Assembly: GCA_950295325.1 (NCBI GenBank)
Contig: OX485805.1
Location: forward strand, 7,564,501 to 7,628,500
Length of the DNA stretch: 64,000 nucleotides
Direction: 5' to 3'
Origin: Polytrichum commune
Taxonomy: Eukaryota > Streptophyta > Polytrichopsida > Polytrichales > Polytrichaceae
Part shown: positions 57,246-64,000 of the stretch, in pieces
Position numbering within the stretch: position 1 is the stretch's first letter
Layout of the letters: each line of letters begins with the position of its first letter
The notes under the pieces: generated by a model
What the model was told of the DNA's origin: nothing
Seen by the model: only the letters and a program-made list of their open reading frames with translations
Database searches by the model: none
Made by a program: the position numbers and the translations under genes

Positions 57246-57457
57246 TATAAACATGTAATTTTTGGATAATTCATTTCAATTGGACTCCCCTACACTAATT
57301 TGGGATCTCTACACCGTTTTAAAAATAAGAACCAATTGTTTAGAGAGTGCAAAATAATATATTGAGTTTACAAAGTTTGGGGGAAGCTCTACTTAGGCAT
57401 GCAACGACAACCCCCCCTTGCGACCACATCAATACCACGTGCAATATTATGGGTGTA

Positions 57458-57839
57458 CTACACTAAATACGATATTTAGTGTTGCCAATTCTAGTTGTCT
57501 TTCTCAGTACTAATTGTAAACCGCGGTGTAGTGTCACCAACACTAAATATTAACCCCACATTACTTGTCATTCCTTGTAAATATGTTTTTGGGGGATTAT
57601 AGATTTACAGCATTGCAATTACTGTCACTTACCAAGTGGATTTTCATCCAAATTTCAATCATCCACGACAACATTTCATCACAAGTTGCCGACAAGAGAA
57701 GGTAGGGTTTTGGCCAATGCATGAACTCATCCATCATCCATGACAACATTTGTAAACTTATGCATAAGAAGTGTCATCCAAAGAGTTATCATAAGTGACA
57801 TTAAATACCATATGACACTAAATATCATTCTTAGTGTAG
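57458..57839 (-). mobile_element. MITE family 1, copy D
   Basis: The cleanest termini of the family: CTACACTAAATACGATATTT at 57458 and the inverted AATATCATTCTTAGTGTAG ending at 57839. It is oriented opposite to copies A-C. No coding content. Confidence 0.85.
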
Positions 57840-58494
57840 CTTTTCCTTCAATATTAGGATGACATTTAAATTAATTGATTAAAATTTCACATTAAAATAT
57901 AATATCATGCAAATTTAAGCAAAACATTAACATTTTATATACAAATAATACTAATACTATATTTCCAACCCATTATCATTTTTGTTTTGTAAAAAACATT
58001 GATTATATATTCCTACCTTTGAGCATATGGTATTGTGGGCTAAAAAATGACGTGGGTTAAAAAAAAAATACATGCACCAAAATTATAGTGGGCCACAATA
58101 GTGGGTATGAAAGGTGTAGTTGTTTAAAAAAAGGTAAGAAAAGCCACATGTCATGTTACCATTGCTCCCACACTTTACCCTAAACCTTCCCACCCTTTGC
58201 CCACAAACCCAACTTTCCCCGACCAAACACATGACAAAGGCTTCTCCCAAGCACCGTACGTATAAAAAAAACCTAAACTCTCTAGCTCTCCTAGATCCTT
58301 TATAATCGTGGCTTTATTCATTCCAATTGGATCCCATCCACTAATTTTGGGTTTCTACAACTATTTAGGACAAAATAAATTGCATAATTTAAAATGGTTG
58401 AAAATAATCCATTGCATATTTCACCTTCGGAATGGTTGAGTGTACCCTAAGACAAATGGGACCTATTATGGGTTCATTTTGCCTTGTAGTATTC
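57840..58494. other. gene-free intergenic DNA
   Basis: No gene or shared repeat recognised. Confidence 0.5.
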
Positions 58495-58800
58495 AAGTGT
58501 TGTTTGGTTAGGTGTGGTGGATGTAAGAATAGGTATCATGATAACATACTTTCGAAATAGGTTAGATCACATGCTCAAAATATGTTAACCAGTCTGGACT
58601 CAAACAACATAAGGGGGGGAGGGGGGACGTATATGGCCATTTGATGTCATTGAGAATAATACCTTGACAATGAATACGCTATTCATAAGAGCTTCAAACA
58701 TATCAGAAAAATAGTTGTCGACGTGATTTGGAATTGACAATCATCTCACACTAATTGCGTGTTCCACAACATGTGAGAAGTGGGTGCAGCTTACTGTGAC
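58495..58800 (+). repeat. dispersed repeat R4, third copy
   Basis: It has TTGGTTAGGTGTGG, GATCACATGCTCAAA, ATGTTAACCAGTCT, CATCTCACACTAATTGCG and GAGAAGTGGGTGCAG, in the order of 24206-24572, but more diverged. Confidence 0.55.
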
Positions 58801-59554
58801 CATTTAACCCGTGCGCTTACCTTGATAAACATCACTAGGCATGCACAACAACACCCCCTTCCGCCTCTCCCTCCCCTAGCAACCACGACTGCGTAAAGCC
58901 CTGACAACTTATTAAATTGTTTAGGACAGATGCCTTATAACCAGTAATAGCACGTCGTGACATCCAATGGGACGTTATTGGATCATCCATCCAACATGAA
59001 CACCTCGACCCCCTATAGGTTTGTTGCCCATTCATCTCAAACGATCTCGAGTAGACTAATTCAGGATCTTTGAAGCTGATTTTGATGTCAAATCAACTAA
59101 AAAGAAGACAACTCCGGACTGCATGACTTGTTTTAGGGCTTTTATGTTGGATGAACGAGAAGTATGCTCGTATACGATAGCTCTCCCTCTCATTCTCCCC
59201 ATTATCACTCCCGTATTTCACGGTAAATCCTTCCCACTCTCCGCCCACAAACCCAACTTCCGTAAACAAGGAACATGCGATGAAAGCTTCTCCCCGGAAA
59301 AAGTCTACACAACACTTTACGGTGTATGTATACCCCAACCCCCAACCCCCTCCCCCCTCTCTCTTTATCTCTTGAAAAAAAAAAAAAAAAAAAAACACAC
59401 CATCCCCCCCATGCTACAACCCTTCACAAACTTCCCCTTGCCTGCCCGTACAGACCGTTACCCATGCCCGGAGTTACTGCCCGTACGTGTATTCATACGT
59501 ATAATTAAAAATACTCCCATGATGTGGCACATACTACGAAAGAGTAGACCGTAT
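58801..59554. other. gene-free region upstream of the DUF506 gene
   Basis: GC content rises towards the gene. A poly-A tract of about 21 bases is at 59375-59395. Individual regulatory sites cannot be assigned with confidence. Confidence 0.45.
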
Positions 59555-59564
59555 TATATAAATA
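59555..59564 (+). promoter_or_regulatory. TATA box of the DUF506 gene (candidate)
   Basis: TATATAAATA is a strong TATA match. GC-rich sequence begins about 25 bp downstream, consistent with transcription starting near 59590. This would give a leader of about 920 bases. Confidence 0.45.
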
Positions 59565-59589
59565 TACACGTATAATGTACGCTACGGGC

Positions 59590-60513
59590 CCTGCCCTTCG
59601 CTTCCCTTCCCCGACGAGGCTACAAAGGGCGACGGCCCAGGCGACCTCACTTCCCTGAACCTTCACGTCGCCTCGCCATAGCCATCATCGCAAATTGCGA
59701 AACCGCCGCACACCCATCACCTCTCGCTGCCTCACCTCTCACCTTGAGTCACTCCCACATTCCCGTCTTGGTAGAGAACAATGGCGCCATTCTCATTAAG
59801 GGCAGCCCGGGGTCTCGTATAATCATCAATCATCATCATCATTATCATCGGTGGTTGTGTCGTTGTTGCTGCGATTGCTGCGGCGTAATGTACAATTAAT
59901 TGGGCGAGCTTTTTTTTGTAAAGTGTTTTGTGATTGTGTGTAATTGTGGTTGGATGTGGGAGTGATGTGAGTGAGGAAATTTGAGTGAATTTTTGGTCTG
60001 TGTGGGGTTATTAGGTGGTTGGTGTTCGGTGGAGTTTTGATCGATTTTGGTGATCGTTTGGTGGACTGTGGGTGTGTGTGTGGAGAGAGAGAGAGAGAGA
60101 GTTGGGGCACGTGAATGAGGCCGATTGGGGGGCGGAGGAGGCGAGGGTTTTCGGTTCCAATGAGGAGAGCTATTGGTGTGGATACAGGATAGAGAGAGAG
60201 AGAGAGAGAGAGAGCTCCTTTTTGTGTTATTTGTGTTGGAATTATCAAAGAGCATCGACAAAACATCATCGCAGAAGAAGAAGAGGATAGAAACATGGAA
60301 ATATGATTTGAGGAGAATTGAATTACTTTGCATGCGAAGGTATTCCGTTTTGCCATTGGGGCAGGGAAGGGAAGGTGGGGTATACCACTAGTGGAGGAAG
60401 AGGGAGAGGGAGGAGGGAATTGGTGAAGTTGAGTGGAGTTGTTGCTGTGGTGCTTTCGTTTCGTTCTTCTTCCTTTCAATCGTGGTTTCATCATCGGCAG
60501 ATTGAGAATAAGG
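59590..60513 (+). promoter_or_regulatory. long 5' leader with upstream ORFs (DUF506 gene)
   Basis: The leader is GC- and GA-rich, with (GA)n tracts at 60083-60101 and 60191-60214. Upstream ORFs are 59781-59822 (13 residues, in strong plant context AACAATGGCG), 60115-60192 (25 residues), 60295-60306 (3 residues) and 60332-60391 (19 residues). If they are in the mature mRNA they should lower translation of the main ORF. A leader intron is possible but was not modelled. The start and end of this leader depend on the TATA assignment. Confidence 0.4.
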
Positions 60514-62834
60514 ATGCCAGGTCTTCGGAACGCGGCAGGAGGCATCAGGTCGTACGCCAGCTTCGCACCATACTTCCCGACCACCACCACAACTACCACT
60601 GCGGACATGCACATCCCCGCTCCTCCCCCGCCACAACAATCATGGGAGAATCTGGTGCCTTCCTCCCATAACAATTACTTCCACCGGCCCTCCAGCCAGC
60701 AGCGATCGGTGCACCGGCCGCTGCAGTGGTGGCATCACCAGCAGCAGAGTCGGCGAGAGGATTTGAGGTCCAATTTCCTGGGGACTAATCCCAATACCAT
60801 CAACAACACCAACCACAATATCAACAACATCAACAACAATACCAACAACATCAACAACCAGCATCATCAGCAGCAGCCACGGCACCCATTGATCTCGCAT
60901 GGAAGCAATGACAGCGACGACTTGCAAGCCATGGTGCACGATTTCATCGAAAATGATTCCGTGGACTACATGGATGGTGCAGACAGCGATGGAGCCCCGC
61001 CAAGTTTGAAGCTAACTGACAATCTTCAGGTAGCCTAGATAGCTTTGCCTAACCCAAGCCTAACCCACCAACCCATTCATTGCAAGTTTCTATGGAATCA
61101 CTACCCACACATACAGGATGGTTTGGAGCTTATTTTGGGTAAAATAAGCGTCGAATTTGGTTTGAGGCGTCCGATGGGTTAAGGATTCTTGATGTGGTGG
61201 CGATAGGACTTGCCTGGGGTTAGTTAGCCAATCTTTCTTGGTGTTGTATTGTGCTTCAATCCCCTCTTGAAGCTTAACTAACAATCTTCCCACCAACCCT
61301 TTGCAAGTAAGTGTCTCCGAGCTTGTTTCTGGAAGCTCTACCGACACATCATCATCGAATGCCTTGGAGATCATTTGGGGTGTGTGGAATCATCTTTTGA
61401 AAATTTGACAGTGTAGGTAAAGGTTTCTTGAAATGGCCAATCTTTATTTTATTGACCTTAGGACAATTTTGTATGTTGTGTTGTTGTGCCACTTATAGAT
61501 GCTCACCACTCCCTACGGTGCGCTGGAGCGAGAGCTTCATACGGATGTGAGACTCCTGCTGCTCACCATCAACGAAGACACTGACCTAATTTGTGACCCG
61601 GAGGGATCCGATTGCAAGGGCGGATGCACCAAGCGCTTCCTGGTCAAGCACCTCAAGGTGGCTGGCTACAGCGCCTCCGTTTGCAAATCCAAATGGGTCA
61701 GCGCCGGCCGAGTCCCTGGAGGTGCAAAATCCATCCCCATTCTCTTCCATTCGCCCATGCGCAGATTGCTGCAGTTCCAAAGTGCAGTAATCCATTGCCG
61801 AAGTTGTGGCCTGAGAGTCATGATGATGATGATATTTGAGGGTTAAGTGTCCATATTCCGGTTGCGACTGATTGATATGGGTTAGGCAGAGTTGTGGGTG
61901 ATTTGTCAATCAAATCGATTGTCATGTGTAAGGGCTGATGGATTAAGATTGATGTAGATAAGACATTGTTCCTGACTGTTTTGGTGTTTGTAAGATGCTA
62001 ATGGGGGGTTGTCTTTATCAATTCGCAGCAGAGTGTCAGTCCATTACCAAGTTGTGGCATTAGAGTCATCATGATAATGTTTTGTGGGTTATGTATCCAT
62101 TTCTGTTGCTTGACCAATTGTTATGGGTTAAGCAGAGTTGTGGGTGGGTTGTCAAATGGTTGTACATCGAATGGATTGGTTTGGATTACCATCTCCGAGG
62201 GATGTACGTTTTGATGGAGTATTAAAGTTATCAAAGATGAGGACACTGCGAGTCCTGTTTTTTTGGAGTTGTAAGTTGTTTTTAATGTTGTGATGCTGTT
62301 TGTCAATTTGCAGGAGAGTATGAGTACATCGACGTGATGTTCAACGGAGGGCAGGCGGCAGAGCGGATGATTGTGGACGTCGACTTCCGAGCGCAATTTG
62401 AGATTGCAAGACCCACTCCGAATTATGAGGCGGCGCTCAAGGCGCTCCCTACTGTATTTGTGGGCACGCCCACGAAGCTTCGGAACATCCTGGAGCTCAT
62501 GTCCGAGGCTGCGAAATCCTCTTTGAAGCAGAACGATATGTACCTGCCGCCATGGCGCACGCTTGACTACATGAGCGCCAAGTGGCTCTCCAATTTCGAG
62601 CGCAAAACCAACCCGGTCGCGATCATGGGCGCACCAATTTTCAAAGGCCCATGCAGCTTACACCGGCGAGACAAGAGATCTGCCTCCGCGGTCGTGCCAA
62701 TTATTGAGGCCAAGCACTGCGGCGACCAACTCCGGCGCACCAAAGTTTCCCTCATTGCAGAAGTGAAAGGGTTAGGCGCCCTTCCCCGAGGGCGAAGCTC
62801 TCGCGCCAACCTCCTGCTCCGAACTGCCCTCTAA
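60514..62834 (+). CDS. DUF506 family protein (PDDEXK-like, PF04720 type)
   Basis: Three exons: 60514-61029, 61499-61721 and 62314-62834. The introns are GT-AG (phase 0, then phase 1) and give 419 residues, in the usual DUF506 size range. The start is the first ATG in frame (A at -3). Residues 1-136 are low complexity: a T run (23-29), a P run, and an N/Q/H-rich stretch (92-121). The conserved blocks are DDLQAMVHDFIEND (about 136-148), the exon 2 stretch GALERELHTDVRLLL to VAGYSASVCKSKW, and in exon 3 YEYIDVMF, ERMIVDVDFRAQFEIARPT, LPTVFVG and PPWRTLDYMSAKWLSNFER. DUF506 proteins share a PDDEXK nuclease-like fold whose catalysis is unproven; some Arabidopsis members act in root-hair control and calcium signalling. 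The exact role here is unknown. The arginine- and serine-rich tail after the KTNP motif is variable in the family. Confidence 0.93.
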
Positions 62835-63629
62835 GGTGCTGATCGGAGAAAGAGAGGCTCTTTTTAATTTTGCAAAGAATTTTGTTTTTGAGTGCTTGTG
62901 GGGCCGGATGATCAACCCACCAACCAACCAGCCAACCTTCTGAGAAAAACCAAAAAGAATTTTGATAGATAGCCTAAGTGCATTTTGTAGAAAGGAGAGT
63001 CCGCACATAAACTCGCTCATTCGGGATGCATTCGTTTGGCACAATTTACGACGGCAACAAGGAAGCCTGCAAGCAAGCAAGTCTGTTTATATGCAGAGAG
63101 ACAAATTTTGTGCAGAGGGAGACGACGGTGTTCGATCAAAATATTGAATTTTCCGAACTGACCTGAAAGCCCACCATCATCATCATCATCATCATCACCA
63201 CCACGGAAACCTTAACCCTGTCACGGCACCCATGACGAGCATCATGACCTGCCTGATGACTTCTGAAGAGACAAAAGACCTTGTTATAGTTAGGTAGGTG
63301 GTAGCTACATAGGGCAACGGAGGAGAGAAATCAATCAAGTGAACCTGGTTTTTGGAAGGGGTGAAAGAAAGAGGACTAGCTTGTGTCTGCGCCCATGGCT
63401 GGTTTTTGCTAAGACATTGTTCATAGTGTTGCAGACCAGCTGTTCCGAGTGGATCTCGTTGAAAATAGAGTTAAAAGAGACAGAGAGAAAAAGAGGAGAG
63501 AGAGAGAGAGAGACAGAGAGAGCTACATGTATGTCATGTATAGACAGTAAATCAGGTGACCTCCTTCCGAGGACCTTATACACATTCACAAGACATTCTT
63601 CACAGTTTTTTTATCCTTTTTTTCTGATC
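62835..63629 (+). other. 3' UTR of the DUF506 gene
   Basis: Transcribed tail up to the poly-A signal at 63630. It contains a (CAT)n tract at about 63176-63198 and a (GA)n-like tract at about 63478-63522. No ORF of interest. Confidence 0.5.
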
Positions 63630-63635
63630 AATAAA
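63630..63635 (+). terminator. poly-A signal of the DUF506 gene
   Basis: AATAAA lies about 800 bp after the stop codon, preceded by T-rich sequence (63606-63623) and followed by ATGTGCTTGC. It is the only canonical hexamer I noticed in the 3' region. Confidence 0.5.
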
Positions 63636-63659
63636 TGTGCTTGCGCCATCAAAGAATGA

Positions 63660-64000
63660 TTGGTTGCTTCCTGTCAAATTTAACCTCCCTTCATGATCTG
63701 TGATCAAGCTCTTTTTTTGTTGTATTATTGAACATCATGGGAACAGATAGGAGTAGTCCTTATCATTGTCCCGGAAAGAGCGAGTGGAGACACTGAATAG
63801 GTAGGAAAGCAGGTACCACTCATGCGACCTGAGTGAGTGTACACATCTCTTTTTGTCACATTGAGTGATTCAGATTGAAATGGACATGGCAAAAGTGGTC
63901 CAGACGGGAAGCAAATACTCACATTTCACAACACAGCCATCAATTGAGTGTATTTTGGAGGGTTAACTCTGGACTATCGGGGCTTAACTCTGATGGTGTT
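63660..64000. other. gene-free DNA at the right edge
   Basis: No coding pattern or repeat recognised. A neighbouring gene may begin beyond the window. Confidence 0.4.

Noticed and set aside
59826-60674. 282-codon minus-strand open frame opposite the DUF506 leader
   Set aside because: It is low complexity (S, L, P, T, N runs) and complements the GA- and T-rich leader of a well-supported plus-strand gene; no domain is visible.

Overview
The window reads as AT-rich nuclear DNA of a land plant. It holds one intact plant gene of the DUF506 (PDDEXK_6) family at the right end. The rest is intergenic DNA built from layers of transposable elements: LINE relics, several MITE families, foldback elements and one large Mutator-like element (MULE). 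There is no bacterial-style gene packing, no organelle gene and no rRNA or tRNA gene. The species cannot be named from this sequence.

Layout. 1-27526: no host gene seen. It contains two copies of a ~390 bp MITE (4653-5053, 14292-14670), degraded LINE 3' regions on the minus strand (7285-7965, 10042-10718, 25439-26392), a hairpin (11851-11935), a 533 bp inverted-repeat element with a 10-11 bp target duplication (22728-23260), and a 3-bp-duplication Tourist-like MITE (26872-27323).

27536-39206: an 11,671 bp MULE flanked by a perfect 9 bp target duplication, with 521 bp terminal inverted repeats (TIRs) that are about 99% identical. Like maize MuDR, it carries two convergent genes: a DDE/SWIM transposase on the plus strand (28013-31441) and a spliced second gene with a C2HC zinc finger on the minus strand (36649-32612). 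A small third ORF with its own TATA box lies between them (31672-31881). Both large genes are broken. The transposase has a frameshift, an in-frame stop and a lost SWIM cysteine; the second gene has three in-frame stops, each explainable by one C-to-T change. A 9-mer, TGTAACATG (or its complement CATGTTACA), occurs nine times in the non-coding parts of this element, including four confirmed or proposed introns, and once elsewhere in the window. This resembles the motif clusters recognised by VANC anti-silencing proteins of Arabidopsis VANDAL elements, so the second gene may have been such a factor. That is inference.

39216-59550: no host gene seen. More copies of the same repeat families occur (39266-39846, 40961-41460, 47799-48340, 49316-49797, 50574-51074, 51386-51599, 52375-52768, 57458-57839), plus a 117 bp LINE 3' stub with a 13 bp target duplication (53678-53794).

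59550-63640: the DUF506 gene, with TATA box, long GC-rich leader containing upstream ORFs, three coding exons (419 codons), and a 3' UTR with AATAAA. All splice sites and reading phases agree.
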